A stretch of DNA of 64,000 nt from Selenomonas sp. (GTDB taxonomy: Bacteria > Bacillota > Negativicutes > Selenomonadales > Selenomonadaceae). Under the pieces are notes generated by a model. That model was not told the origin of the DNA. It made no database searches and saw nothing but the letters and a program-made list of their open reading frames with translations. Shown in pieces: positions 1 to 9,492 of the stretch; the stretch's first letter is position 1; every line of letters begins with the position of its first letter. The stretch spans positions 1 through 64,000 of the forward strand of contig NZ_JALFCU010000018.1 of NCBI RefSeq assembly GCF_022771645.1. The letters run 5' to 3'. The position numbers and the translations under genes are program-made.

Positions 1-519
1 TGCCAGCCCGTATCCGGCTGTGCAGAGCGGAGGCATCAGAGCGGTAGCGATGGCTACGCCGGGGATGACATTGCTCTTTTCCTGACGCGTATTGCCGACG
101 GCCCCTGCAATGCCGCCGCACAGGGCGACGATGACATCCCAGATGGTAGGCGAGGTGCGTGCCAGAAGCTCGTCCGTCGAGTAGGCCAGCGGCGAGATGG
201 CGAAGTAGAGGGAGGCCGTCAGGATGGCGAATCCCACCTGGAAGGCGAGCTTGATCATGGACTGACGGATGAAGTGCACATCGTATGTGGCCATGCCGTA
301 CCCGATGGCCACGATCCCACCCATGAGCGGGGAGATCAGCATGGCGCCGATGATGACGGCGACGCTGTTCATGTTCAGGCCGACACAGGCAATCATGATG
401 GCCATGACGAGGACGATGAGATTCGTCCCCGATACCGTCGCATCCGCAAGGATGCGCTGGTTGATTTCTTGGATGGAGGCGGCGCCTCCCTTTAGATTGA
501 ATAGATCACGCCACATCAT
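1..519 (-). CDS. DUF389 family membrane protein, partial
   Basis: Reading the minus strand from ATG at 519 gives an open frame of 173 codons that leaves the window, so the C-terminus is missing. The start is preceded by an AAAGGTG ribosome site. After a short soluble N-terminus come hydrophobic segments with motifs such as NSVAVIIGAMLISPLM and NVIPGVAIATALMPPL, which are typical of the DUF389 / TIGR00341 family of hydrophobic proteins. The biochemical role of the family is not established to my knowledge. It lies downstream of the decayed BCCT region on the same strand and may be read from the promoter near 1163-1191. Family assignment is firm; function is unknown. Confidence 0.8.
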   Translation of the reverse strand, partial: MMWRDLFNLKGGAASIQEINQRILADATVSGTNLIVLVMAIMIACVGLNMNSVAVIIGAMLISPLMGGIVAIGYGMATYDVHFIRQSMIKLAFQVGFAILTASLYFAISPLAYSTDELLARTSPTIWDVIVALCGGIAGAVGNTRQEKSNVIPGVAIATALMPPLCTAGYGLA

Positions 520-547
520 TTTCTCACATCACCTTTCACAGGAGAGA

Positions 548-680
548 TTACGTCTCATCGTTCTTCTTATCGAATAGGTACAGATTATGCTTGCTGTTGG
601 CAATCATGCGGATATAGCGCTCGTACTGGCGCAGGACATCGGTCAGCAGTTCCAGTAGGCCGTGCTCTTGGAGAGATTCC
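548..680 (-). pseudogene. C-terminal remnant of an unidentified protein
   Basis: A short minus-strand frame ends at TAA 548-550, just upstream of the DUF389 gene. It reads about 40 residues (LLELLTDVLRQYERYIRMIA and on to a charged end) in a different frame from the BCCT fragment that runs into it at about 680. It has no start of its own and looks like the tail of another gene joined to the BCCT remnant by deletion or frameshift. I do not recognise the family. Confidence 0.35.
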
Positions 681-1084
681 GGCTGAAATACGAGTCATCT
701 ACCCAGAGGCCGCGCAGCGGGCAGAAGGCCATGACGACCATGATGAGGGAGAACGGCAGTGCCATGAATTCGCGGATCGTGCGCCCGCGGGAAATCTTGG
801 CGATGAACAGGCCGAAGAACGGTGCCCAGGAAATCCACCAGGCCCAGTACACGATGGTCCCGCTCGTGAACCACTCTTCCTTGGTGCTCTTATAGGCAAA
901 AGTGCGGAAGGATAGCTCTACGATGTGCGTCAAGTAGTAGCCGATGTTCTCGGTAAAAGAAGGCCATGCTGAGGATGTAGATCCAGATGAAGGAGTTGAA
1001 CAGTTCCTGATTGAGGAAGGTCAGGACGGCCTTCGCGCCCTCAGGCACCACGATGCATCCCAGTGCAAAATTTGTCCGATACAA
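643..1084 (-). pseudogene. BCCT-type betaine/choline/carnitine transporter, decayed
   Basis: Two minus-strand frames together give pieces of a BCCT transporter. The first starts at TTG 1084 after an AAGGGGG site and reads an N-terminal segment (IVVPEGAKAVLTFLNQELFN). The second carries the family hallmark WAWWISWAPFFGLFIAKISR followed by GRTIREF. The frames meet at a T-run near 950-957, where one extra T breaks the reading frame. In intact members several hundred residues lie between these two blocks, so there is also a large internal deletion. The C-terminal helices are lost at about 680. The strong promoter at 1163-1191 is still present. It cannot make a working transporter. Confidence 0.75.
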
Positions 1085-1111
1085 TAAAAAGCCCCCTTAT
1101 AAAGAAATAGA

Positions 1112-1137
1112 CGGAGCCTGTCGGTGAACAGACTCCG
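1112..1137 (-). terminator. leader hairpin, possible attenuator
   Basis: A 10-bp stem with one G-U pair on the minus strand (arms 1112-1121 and 1128-1137, 6-nt loop) lies between the BCCT promoter and its start codon. It is followed on the minus strand by a T-rich stretch that is only a weak U-run. It may be an attenuator or a stabilising 5' hairpin. Confidence 0.35.
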
Positions 1138-1162
1138 CCTTGTAATCCAATATGTTTTCTTT

Positions 1163-1191
1163 ATTATATCAGATTTACAGTTTAAATGCAA
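1163..1191 (-). promoter_or_regulatory. sigma-A type promoter of the BCCT remnant
   Basis: On the minus strand TTGCAT (1186-1191) and a perfect TATAAT (1163-1168) are separated by 17 nt. It faces the decayed BCCT gene and the DUF389 gene beyond it. Confidence 0.7.
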
Positions 1192-1231
1192 ATTTCCACA
1201 TCCATCGGATACACTGTACTGGTTTGATGTC

Positions 1232-1260
1232 TTGGTTTTTTATCCCCGATGTGATAGACT
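1232..1260 (+). promoter_or_regulatory. predicted promoter of the TIGR04076-tag pair
   Basis: TTGGTT (1232-1237), a 17-nt spacer and TAGACT (1255-1260) sit about 45 nt upstream of the start at 1306. Each hexamer deviates by two bases from consensus. Confidence 0.45.
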
Positions 1261-1305
1261 TCGGTATGAGATAGATCCAAGTGATCGTATTTTGGGAGGG
1301 TGACG

Positions 1306-1623
1306 ATGAAAAAGGTGCGGATTACGGTGATGCGCAAGGCCTGCTATGAGGATCTTATGGCGAAGTACGAGAATCCGATGGAGGATGCCTGCGCGATGGA
1401 GGAAGGGCAGGTGTTCATCGCGAACGGTTGGCAGCGGCCAAAAGGGCTCTGCGAGAGTGCCTGGGAGACGATGTCGCCGTTCGTCATGGGTCTCGCGCAC
1501 GGTGCGGAAGATTTCTATGAGGGATGGATGAAGAATCCTCACTCCGCGATGCTTTCGTGCAACGATGGCTTTCGCCCGGTGAGCTTCCTGTTGGAAGCAT
1601 TGGATGAAGAGGCAGAGAAATGA
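1306..1623 (+). CDS. TIGR04076 family small protein
   Basis: This 105-residue protein starts at ATG 1306, five bases after a GGGAGGG ribosome site; an in-frame GTG at 1300 overlaps that site and is less likely. It begins MKKVRITVMRKACYEDLMAKY and has the CNDGFRPVSF motif near its end, as in the TIGR04076 family of small Firmicute and archaeal proteins. No enzymatic role is established for the family as far as I know; conserved cysteines suggest metal or redox chemistry, which is inference. Its stop overlaps the tag start (ATGA), so the two genes are translationally coupled. Confidence 0.75.
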   Translation: MKKVRITVMRKACYEDLMAKYENPMEDACAMEEGQVFIANGWQRPKGLCESAWETMSPFVMGLAHGAEDFYEGWMKNPHSAMLSCNDGFRPVSFLLEALDEEAEK

Positions 1624-2210
1624 GGGATGGGAGGGAACATTTTGAATGGCCGGATGGCAGGCAGCGCTGCTTCTGGGCTAATCCGAAGAATGAGTGCTAC
1701 GTGCGCTATCACGATGAGGAATGGGGCAGGCCTGTGCATGACGACGGCAAGCTCTTTGAGATGCTGCTCTTAGAATGCTTCCAGGCCGGTCTTTCGTGGG
1801 AATGCGTGCTCAACAAGCGCGAGGGGTTCCGGCGCGCTTTCGCAGACTTCCATCTGGAAAAGGTCTGTGCATTTACGGAAGCGGATGTCGAGCGGCTGAT
1901 GCAGGATGATGCCATCATCCGCCATCGCCGCAAGATCGAGGCGGCCGTAGGGAATGCGCGTGTCTTCAGGGATATCCAGCGGGAGTATGGCAGCTTTGAC
2001 TGCTATCTCTGGCGGTGGACGGAAGGAAAAACTGTGCACGAGTGCGGCCTGACTACCTCTCCGCTATCTGATGCCTTGGCCAAAGACCTAAAGAAGCGCG
2101 GCATGAAGTTCGTCGGCTCGACCACGATCTACTCGTACCTGCAGGCCATCGGCGTCATCGAGTCACATGAACCCGGCTGCTTTCTTTCCGGAACCTGTCT
2201 TTCGGTATGA
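1620..2210 (+). CDS. tag: DNA-3-methyladenine glycosylase I
   Basis: The 196-residue protein is a HhH-superfamily base-excision glycosylase that removes 3-methyladenine from alkylated DNA. The N-terminus has RCFWANPKNECYVRYHDEEWG, with the Cys and His of the Tag zinc site, and the C-terminal HEPGC supplies the other His and Cys, so the zinc clasp known from E. coli Tag looks complete. The segment FQAGLSWECVLNKREGFRRA matches the base-binding helix region. It is about 10 residues longer than E. coli Tag because of a short N-terminal extension. The start overlaps the stop of the upstream TIGR04076 gene. A cytosolic DNA-repair role is well supported. Confidence 0.93.
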   Translation: MRDGREHFEWPDGRQRCFWANPKNECYVRYHDEEWGRPVHDDGKLFEMLLLECFQAGLSWECVLNKREGFRRAFADFHLEKVCAFTEADVERLMQDDAIIRHRRKIEAAVGNARVFRDIQREYGSFDCYLWRWTEGKTVHECGLTTSPLSDALAKDLKKRGMKFVGSTTIYSYLQAIGVIESHEPGCFLSGTCLSV

Positions 2211-2319
2211 GCTGCATGACGGGGAGAGAATTTTGCATGAGGATGGAAATTGTTCTCCGGGTGTGGGAGAATCTATAGGTAATCCATACAATGTCATGTA
2301 TTTGTGAAGGGGAATCATC

Positions 2320-2883
2320 ATGAAGAAAATCAGTACATGCTTACTGGCACTGTTCCTGCTGGTGGCCTCGATCTCGGTCACGCAGGCGGCGGGGCTCAAC
2401 GAATTGACGGAGACGAAGGTGCAGCTGGAGGACAGCCTGGATGCGGATGGCTTTGCTGCGGCCTACAACAAGATCAGTGCCTACCCGATCGCGGGCGACT
2501 TGACGAAGCGCGTGCAGGGGAACTACATCTCGTACTTTGCCGGGATCGATGCGGGCACGGTCATGATCATCAATGCGAACCAGGTCGGCCGCCTCTCGAA
2601 CATCGTCATCGCGCATCACGGTGCCATCGATGCGGCGGAGCAGGAGAAGCTGCGCGTCGTCTTCGACTGCACGCTGACAGCACTGGGCCTCAAGGCCGAC
2701 GAGAACAACCTCTTCTTTGCAAATCAGGCCTTCGACCGCCTCGCCCTGACGAATGACACACTGCTGGCTGCCCGTCTGCCGCGCGAGGAGACGAAGCGCA
2801 CGTGGACCTTCCTCAAGGCAGTCAATCTGGAGAAGCAGGTCACGACCATCTTGATTGAAGCCGTCGTGGATAACAACAAGTGA
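2320..2883 (+). CDS. secreted protein of unknown function
   Basis: This 187-residue protein has a clear signal peptide (positively charged MKK, hydrophobic core, cleavage near VTQA-AG around residue 24) and no further membrane segment, so it should be periplasmic. The ribosome site AAGGGGAA lies 6-12 bases before the ATG. The mature part has a fairly regular alpha/beta composition with no motif I recognise. Its stop overlaps the GTG start of the next gene, and the sulfatase follows closely, so the three form one unit that probably acts at the envelope. No function is assigned. Confidence 0.7.
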   Translation: MKKISTCLLALFLLVASISVTQAAGLNELTETKVQLEDSLDADGFAAAYNKISAYPIAGDLTKRVQGNYISYFAGIDAGTVMIINANQVGRLSNIVIAHHGAIDAAEQEKLRVVFDCTLTALGLKADENNLFFANQAFDRLALTNDTLLAARLPREETKRTWTFLKAVNLEKQVTTILIEAVVDNNK

Positions 2884-3503
2884 GTGCGGTGAAGATGGGA
2901 AAAGAAACGATAGAGGTGGACTGGTCCCACTTCACGCTGGCCGACTTCCTGGAGCTGCGCTGGCGCTTACTGAACGATTGGCAGGCTGTCCTTCCGGGCG
3001 GTGAGTACTTCGGCCAGGTGCGCATCGGCGATGTCTGCTACGATATCCAGATCGAGTGGCTGACTGAAGATGAGCCGGCTACAGGCGATGCATCGGGTGA
3101 TAAAGCAGTGGGCAGCCCTGAGCAAGACGATAATACTGAGGAAGCGGATATCGACGATCTGGAGGACTGGAATGACCTCGACGATAGCGTCGACGGCATG
3201 GAGCTCATGGTCACGATGAGCCCGTTCTTCCCGCATGATGAAGGTGAGGCTGAACCGCCCTACGATGAGCTCGTACCCGGCATGCCCTACGACACGCAGC
3301 ACGGCGCGAGCCTTATCGACAGCCGCAGGCATTTCCTGCAGCTGACCTACGAGAGCTTCGTCGAGCTTGCCGAGCGCAGCATACTGGAGATTATCGCCCG
3401 CTTCCCGCGCCTCCAAGCCGCGGCCATGCAGCAGACCGGCTTCTGGGACCGCCATGACGCCATCCTCTGCAAGCTGCGGGACCGCGATGAAGAAGGGCGG
3501 TGA
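2880..3503 (+). CDS. acidic protein of unknown function
   Basis: The reading frame starts at GTG 2880, overlapping the previous stop as GTGA; an internal ATG at 2895 (MGKETIEVDW) is an alternative start. The product of about 207 residues has no signal peptide and no membrane segment. Its centre, about residues 65-115, is very rich in Asp and Glu and looks disordered, between a structured N-terminus with many Trp residues and a structured C-terminus. It is in an operon between a secreted protein and a phosphoethanolamine-transferase-like enzyme. I do not recognise the family. Confidence 0.65.
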   Translation: MSAVKMGKETIEVDWSHFTLADFLELRWRLLNDWQAVLPGGEYFGQVRIGDVCYDIQIEWLTEDEPATGDASGDKAVGSPEQDDNTEEADIDDLEDWNDLDDSVDGMELMVTMSPFFPHDEGEAEPPYDELVPGMPYDTQHGASLIDSRRHFLQLTYESFVELAERSILEIIARFPRLQAAAMQQTGFWDRHDAILCKLRDRDEEGR

Positions 3504-3509
3504 GGCGTC

Positions 3510-5207
3510 TTGAACGGGAATCACCTGTCTGAATGGCTGCGCTCTATCGTCACGGAGGCCCGTTTTGCGCAGGGCCTCTTTTGGTGGCTCTGCCTGACGA
3601 ATGTGACGCAGCTCGTCCAGCTTTATCTGTATGAAGGGAAGTCGCTGCCGGTGGAGGCCGTGGCGCTGCTGCTCATGGAGGGACTGTTGCGCGTGGCGGG
3701 GCTCTCGCTCCTGCTGGCGCTTCTCTGCTCGCTTTTGCCGCGCTTTGTGCGGCGCGGGGTCGCTGCGCTCAGCGGCCTGCTCTTTCTGGTCGACGTCTTC
3801 TCGCTGACACATTACCACAGCGTGCTCGATGCGGGTCTTCTGCAGGTCATCCTTGCGACGAACCCGCAGGAGGCGGTCGAGTACATGGTGACGCAGGGCG
3901 GCGATATCCTGCCGCTTCTGGCCGTGGCGTTGCTCTTGGCGGGGGCTTTGCTGCTGTATCGGCGAAGAGGTGCTGAGAGGCAGGGACACTTTGGGACGTG
4001 CCTGTCCCGGCCGCAGAGACGGGCGTTCTTTGCAGGGCGCGGGACGAGGGTGCTCTCGCTCGTTTTACTGACACTGTTCGTGGGCTCCGTTTGTCATGCG
4101 TTCGCCGATCCGGAAGACAGCCCGGAGAAGCTGCCGTGCAGTCTCTCGGTCGGCCGCCTGGCGGCCAATCTCAAGCAGTCGTACGACGAGAACCGCTCGA
4201 CGGCCTACATCGACTACGCACTCGCGAGTCAGCCCGTCGAGATCCTCGAAGACCGCCATGACATCCCCAAGGTCATCTTCGTCCTCGGCGAATCGACGAG
4301 CCGTCATCACATGCAGCTTTACGGCTATGATTTGCCGACGACGCCGAACCTCTCGCGGCGCGAGCAGGCGGGGGAGCTCACGGCATTCTCGTCGGTGACG
4401 AGCCCGCATGCGGGGACGATGGCCGTCATGCGGACGCTGTTCAGCTTCTACGATAAAGATGCCGCGGGCATGTGGTATGACTACGGCAATCTCTTCGACA
4501 TCCTGCGGGCGGCCGGGATCCACACGGCCTGGCTCTCGAATCAGGAGAGTTCAGGCTTCTATGGCAGCATTGGCCGAACGCTCGCTTCGCGCTGCGACGA
4601 GCAGGCGTTCACGAGCCATCTCTCGCACACGATCGATCTGTCGGAGCGCTGCGATGAAGAGGTGCTGCCGCTGCTCGACGATGCCTTGGCTGGTGATGGG
4701 CGCCTGGATCTGGCGCCGCAGTCGGATTTCTTTGTCGTGCACCTGATGGGGGCACACGAGGATTTCAAGCGGCGCTATCCCGCTTCGTTTGCGCACTTTA
4801 CTGCGGCAGATGAGACGGGCGGGGCCAAGGAGGATGCTGCCTCCCGGCAGATCCGGGCGGAGTACGACAATGCCGTGCGCTACGATGACTACATCGTCGA
4901 CGCCATCATCCGGCGCGTCGAGGACCAGGATGCCGTCGTCATCTTCCTGTCCGACCACGGCGAGGAAGTCAACGACGTGCGCGAACTCGTCGGCCACGGC
5001 GATGAGAGCAGTGCCTGGCAGCACGACATCCCGATGGTCATCTGGACGTCCGCCAAGTTCCGCGCCGAGCATCCCGAAGACGTTCGCCGCATCCAGGCTG
5101 CCAGGGACCATGCCTGGCAGAGCGACGAAATGATCCACACGGTGCTGGACCTCCTGAAGATCCGCGTGCCACAGTACGAAAAAGAAAAGAGCCTGCTGCT
5201 CGACTGA
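3510..5207 (+). CDS. membrane sulfatase / phosphoethanolamine transferase-like enzyme
   Basis: The 565-residue protein starts at TTG 3510, six bases after the upstream stop. About five hydrophobic segments fill residues 15-205, followed by a periplasmic alkaline-phosphatase-fold domain. The motif VLGESTSRHHMQLYGYDLP carries the ES-T nucleophile and RHHMxLYGY signature of EptA/CptA-type phosphoethanolamine transferases. SSVTSPHAGTM, the metal ligands in LSDHGEE, and VGHGDE follow in the usual order. Such enzymes transfer phosphoethanolamine from phosphatidylethanolamine to lipid A, core sugars or other surface glycans. The exact acceptor cannot be told here; LTA-synthase-like activity is less likely given the RHHM motif. 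A strong terminator follows. Confidence 0.85.
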   Translation: MNGNHLSEWLRSIVTEARFAQGLFWWLCLTNVTQLVQLYLYEGKSLPVEAVALLLMEGLLRVAGLSLLLALLCSLLPRFVRRGVAALSGLLFLVDVFSLTHYHSVLDAGLLQVILATNPQEAVEYMVTQGGDILPLLAVALLLAGALLLYRRRGAERQGHFGTCLSRPQRRAFFAGRGTRVLSLVLLTLFVGSVCHAFADPEDSPEKLPCSLSVGRLAANLKQSYDENRSTAYIDYALASQPVEILEDRHDIPKVIFVLGESTSRHHMQLYGYDLPTTPNLSRREQAGELTAFSSVTSPHAGTMAVMRTLFSFYDKDAAGMWYDYGNLFDILRAAGIHTAWLSNQESSGFYGSIGRTLASRCDEQAFTSHLSHTIDLSERCDEEVLPLLDDALAGDGRLDLAPQSDFFVVHLMGAHEDFKRRYPASFAHFTAADETGGAKEDAASRQIRAEYDNAVRYDDYIVDAIIRRVEDQDAVVIFLSDHGEEVNDVRELVGHGDESSAWQHDIPMVIWTSAKFRAEHPEDVRRIQAARDHAWQSDEMIHTVLDLLKIRVPQYEKEKSLLLD

Positions 5208-5218
5208 TGCAGCAGACA

Positions 5219-5252
5219 AAAAAGCTCCCGGTCAGATGCCGGGAGCTTTTTG
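5219..5252 (+). terminator. rho-independent terminator
   Basis: AAAGCTCCCGG and CCGGGAGCTTT form a stem around a short loop, with T-runs on both sides. It ends the envelope operon on the plus strand and can also serve the convergent isomerase gene. Confidence 0.9.
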
Positions 5253-5291
5253 ATTGGGAAAGAGTCAGAGTGAGAACAGGAGAAACAAGGA

Positions 5292-6779
<1,488 letters not shown>

Positions 6780-6822
6780 TTCGTAAGCACTCCTTTGATG
6801 ATGGAACGTGTGTGCATTTTAT

Positions 6823-6838
6823 GCGTGCATAAGCACGC
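6823..6838. promoter_or_regulatory. LacI-type operator O1
   Basis: The 16-bp palindrome GCGTGCATAAGCACGC lies about 7-22 nt after the predicted start of the isomerase transcript. It matches the site at 7047-7062 in both half-sites (GCGTGC and GCACGC). Confidence 0.75.
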
Positions 6839-6851
6839 TTGATTGATTCAA

Positions 6852-6880
6852 AGAATAGCACGCACTTGCACGCATGTCAA
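6852..6880 (-). promoter_or_regulatory. promoter of the isomerase gene
   Basis: On the minus strand a perfect TTGACA (6875-6880) and TATTCT (6852-6857) are 17 nt apart. The spacer contains two direct copies of the operator half-site GCGTGC, so a regulator could bind across the promoter as well as at the downstream palindrome. Confidence 0.85.
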
Positions 6881-7001
6881 GCGGGTTTTGTATCGATGAC
6901 AAAATATTTTTATCACATAATGCCGCGATTTTTTGAAAAATATCCAATAACTGAAAGGAAAAAACGTTCGATTTAAAATTTTTTATACGTGAAATTTCCT
7001 G

Positions 7002-7030
7002 TTGACGCGCAATTCAACGTGTGCTATATA
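7002..7030 (+). promoter_or_regulatory. promoter of the xylB-ABC operon
   Basis: TTGACG (7002-7007), a 17-nt spacer and TATATA (7025-7030) form a strong sigma-A promoter about 90 nt upstream of xylB. Confidence 0.85.
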
Positions 7031-7046
7031 TTAAAGCCAATCGAAA

Positions 7047-7062
7047 GCGTGCTTGAGCACGC
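7047..7062. promoter_or_regulatory. LacI-type operator O2
   Basis: The perfect palindrome GCGTGCTTGAGCACGC lies just after the predicted transcription start of the xylB operon, in a classical repressor position. A looser inverted pair (TTGCGT...ACGCAA, 7072-7090) follows and may be an auxiliary site. Confidence 0.8.
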
Positions 7063-7118
7063 AAAACACATTGCGTACGTTGCACGCAAACTGGATATGG
7101 AAACCACAGGAGGAACAT

Positions 7119-8495
7119 ATGAAATATGTGATCGGTGTCGATCTCGGCACATCGGCGACGAAAACCGTGCTGTTTGACGAGCAGCTGCACGTGAAGGCGT
7201 CAGCCGCGAAAGCGTATCCGCTGTCGCAGCCGGAGAACGGCTGGGCGGAGCAGCGGCCGGAAGATTGGTATGAAGCGACGGCGGAGACGATCCGCACGGT
7301 GCTCGAGCAGTCGGGCGTCGACGCGCACGATGTCGCGGGCGTCGGCCTCTCGGGGCAGATGCACGGCCTCGTGATGCTCGACGGTCAGAACAACGTGTTG
7401 CGGCCGGCCATCATCTGGTGCGACCAGCGCACGGGCAAGGAATGCGAGGAAATCACGGAGCGCGTCGGCCGCGAGCGCCTCATCGCCATCACGGCGAACC
7501 CGGCGCTCACGGGCTTCACGGCGTCGAAGATCCTCTGGGTGCGCAACCACGAGCCAGACACCTACAAAGCATGCCGCCACATCCTGCTGCCGAAAGATTA
7601 CGTGCGCTTCATGATGACAGGCGTGTATGCGACGGAGGTCTCGGACGCGAGCGGCATGCAGCTTCTCGACGTGCCACACCGCTGCTGGTCGAAAGAGTTG
7701 TTGAAGCTCCTCGACATCGACGAGTCGCTGCTCGCGAAGGTCTATGAGTCGCCGGACATCACGGGCACGGTGCACGCAGCATTCGCCGCGAAGAGCGGCC
7801 TCGCCGTCGGCACGCCGGTTGTCGGCGGCGCGGGCGATAATGCGGCGGCGGCCGTCGGCACGGGCATCGTCGAGGACGGCAAGGCGTTCACGACGATCGG
7901 CACGAGCGGCGTCGTCTTCGCGCACACGAGCGCGCCGCGCATCGACCCGAAAGGGCGCGTGCACACGTTCTGCTGCGCCGTGCCGGGCTGCTGGCACGTC
8001 ATGGGCGTGACGCAGGCGGCAGGCCTCTCACTGAAATGGGCGAAGGACCAGCTCGCGGACGGCTACCGCCTGCGCGCGAAAGAGCAGGGCGTCGACGTCT
8101 ACGATCTCATCAACAAAGATGTGGCGGACGTGCCGCGCGGCAGCCGCCGCCTGCTCTATCTCCCGTATCTCATGGGCGAGCGCACGCCGCATCTCGATCC
8201 CGATTGCCGCGGTGTGTTCTTCGGCCTGTCGGCCATCCACACGCAGGCGGATCTCCTGCGCGCCGTCATGGAGGGCGTGAGCTATTCGCTGACGGACTGT
8301 CTGCAGGTGCTCTGCGAGATGCACGTCGGCATCGATGAGATGATGGCGTGCGGCGGCGCGAAGAGCCCGGTCTGGCGGCAGATGCTCGCCGACATGTTCG
8401 GCTGCAACGTCTCGACAATCACGAGCGACGAAGGGCCGGCACTCGGCGTCGCCATCCTCGCGGGCGTCGGCACGGGACTATGGAGAAGAAGCTGA
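7119..8495 (+). CDS. xylB: xylulokinase, C-terminally truncated
   Basis: The FGGY-family kinase starts at ATG 7119 after AGGAGG and phosphorylates D-xylulose to D-xylulose 5-phosphate. Family motifs are in order: GVDLGTSATKTVLFD at the ATP domain, GVGLSGQMHGLVMLD, WCDQRTG, GAGDNAAAAVGTG with the catalytic Asp, MGERTPHLD and GGAKSPVWRQMLADMFG. At residue about 453 (GVAILAGVGTGLW) the frame runs into foreign sequence and stops after 458 residues, whereas family members are usually about 485-510 long. The missing tail coincides with the start of a binding-protein fragment at 8480, so the 3' end was joined by deletion. The ATP-site segment survives, so activity is uncertain. Confidence 0.88.
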   Translation: MKYVIGVDLGTSATKTVLFDEQLHVKASAAKAYPLSQPENGWAEQRPEDWYEATAETIRTVLEQSGVDAHDVAGVGLSGQMHGLVMLDGQNNVLRPAIIWCDQRTGKECEEITERVGRERLIAITANPALTGFTASKILWVRNHEPDTYKACRHILLPKDYVRFMMTGVYATEVSDASGMQLLDVPHRCWSKELLKLLDIDESLLAKVYESPDITGTVHAAFAAKSGLAVGTPVVGGAGDNAAAAVGTGIVEDGKAFTTIGTSGVVFAHTSAPRIDPKGRVHTFCCAVPGCWHVMGVTQAAGLSLKWAKDQLADGYRLRAKEQGVDVYDLINKDVADVPRGSRRLLYLPYLMGERTPHLDPDCRGVFFGLSAIHTQADLLRAVMEGVSYSLTDCLQVLCEMHVGIDEMMACGGAKSPVWRQMLADMFGCNVSTITSDEGPALGVAILAGVGTGLWRRS

Positions 8496-9392
8496 AGGAA
8501 CAGGGCTATGACGTCGACCTGCAGTTCGCGGAGAACAAGATCGAGACGCAGGTCTCGCAGATCGAGAACATGGTCACGAAGGGCTGCAAGGTCATCGTTG
8601 TCGGCGCGATCGACGGCGGCAGCCTCTCGTCCGTCCTCGACGAGGCGAAGGCCGCCGGCTGCCAGGTCATCTCGTACGACCGCCTCATCATGAACACGGA
8701 TGCCGTCTCGTACTATGCGACGTTCGACAACTACGGCGTCGGCAAGATCCAAGGCCAGTACATTGAGGAAAAGCTCGGCCTGAAAGAAGGCAAAGGCCCG
8801 TACAACTTCGAGATTACGACGGGTCCGCTCGATGACAACAATGTTGTGTTCTTCTTCAAGGGTGCGATGGATGTCCTGCAGCCGTACATCGACAAAGGTC
8901 AGCTCGTCGTGAAGAGCGGCCAGACGACGCGCGAGCAGTGCGCGACGCCGAACTGGGATGAGGCGAAAGCGCAGGAGCGCATGGACAACATCCTCACGAC
9001 GTACTACACGGATGCGAAAGTCGACGCCGTCCTCTGCTCGAATGACTCCACGTCGCTCGGCGTGCAGTCCGCGCTGAAGTCCGCTGGCTACAGTGCCGGC
9101 CATATGCCGATTGTCACGGGCCAGGATTCGAACCTGCCGAACGTCAAAGCCATCATCGGCGGCGAGCAGTCCATGTCCGTCTTCAAGGATACGCGCGCTT
9201 GCAGACCAGGTCGTGAAGATGGTCAACGCCATCATCGCGGGAGAGACGCCGGAAGTCAACGATACGTCGAGCTACAACAACGGCGTGAAAGTCGTGCCGT
9301 CGTACCTCCTGCAGCCGCAGTTCGTCGACAAGAGCAACTACAAGCAGCTCCTGATTGACTCGGGCTACTATGAGGAATCGCAGCTCCAGTAA
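8480..9392 (+). pseudogene. chvE: sugar ABC transporter binding protein, 5' truncated and frameshifted
   Basis: From ATG 8480 the frame reads EKKLKEQGYDVDLQFAENKI and SQIENMVTKGCKVIVVGAID, then AYDRLIMNT-like and ATFDNYGVGKIQGQYIEEK motifs. These match ChvE-type multiple-monosaccharide binding proteins (D-xylose, glucose, galactose, arabinose). The signal peptide and first strand, roughly 60 residues, are missing because the gene is joined to the truncated xylB. A second lesion lies at 9192-9198: the CGCGCG run has lost two bases relative to the expected Thr-Arg-Ala-Leu reading, so the rest ([19 protein letters not shown] to the stop at 9392) is in another frame. As read, no exported binding protein can be made. 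Confidence 0.82.
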
Positions 9393-9441
9393 GGAGGTGC
9401 AAGACCTAACATTCCATTGTTACTTTTTATGATGCTGCTGG

Positions 9442-9464
9442 GCGGCGCAGTCAGCCTGCGCCGC
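9442..9464 (+). terminator. intercistronic hairpin
   Basis: GCGGCGCAG (9442-9450) and CTGCGCCGC (9456-9464) form a perfect 9-bp stem with a 5-nt loop and only three T after it. Its place between the binding-protein and ATPase genes suits an mRNA-stabilising or partial-termination element that keeps binding-protein mRNA in excess. Confidence 0.6.
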
Positions 9465-9492
9465 TTTGCGGTATCCGGAAGAAGGTGCAGGT

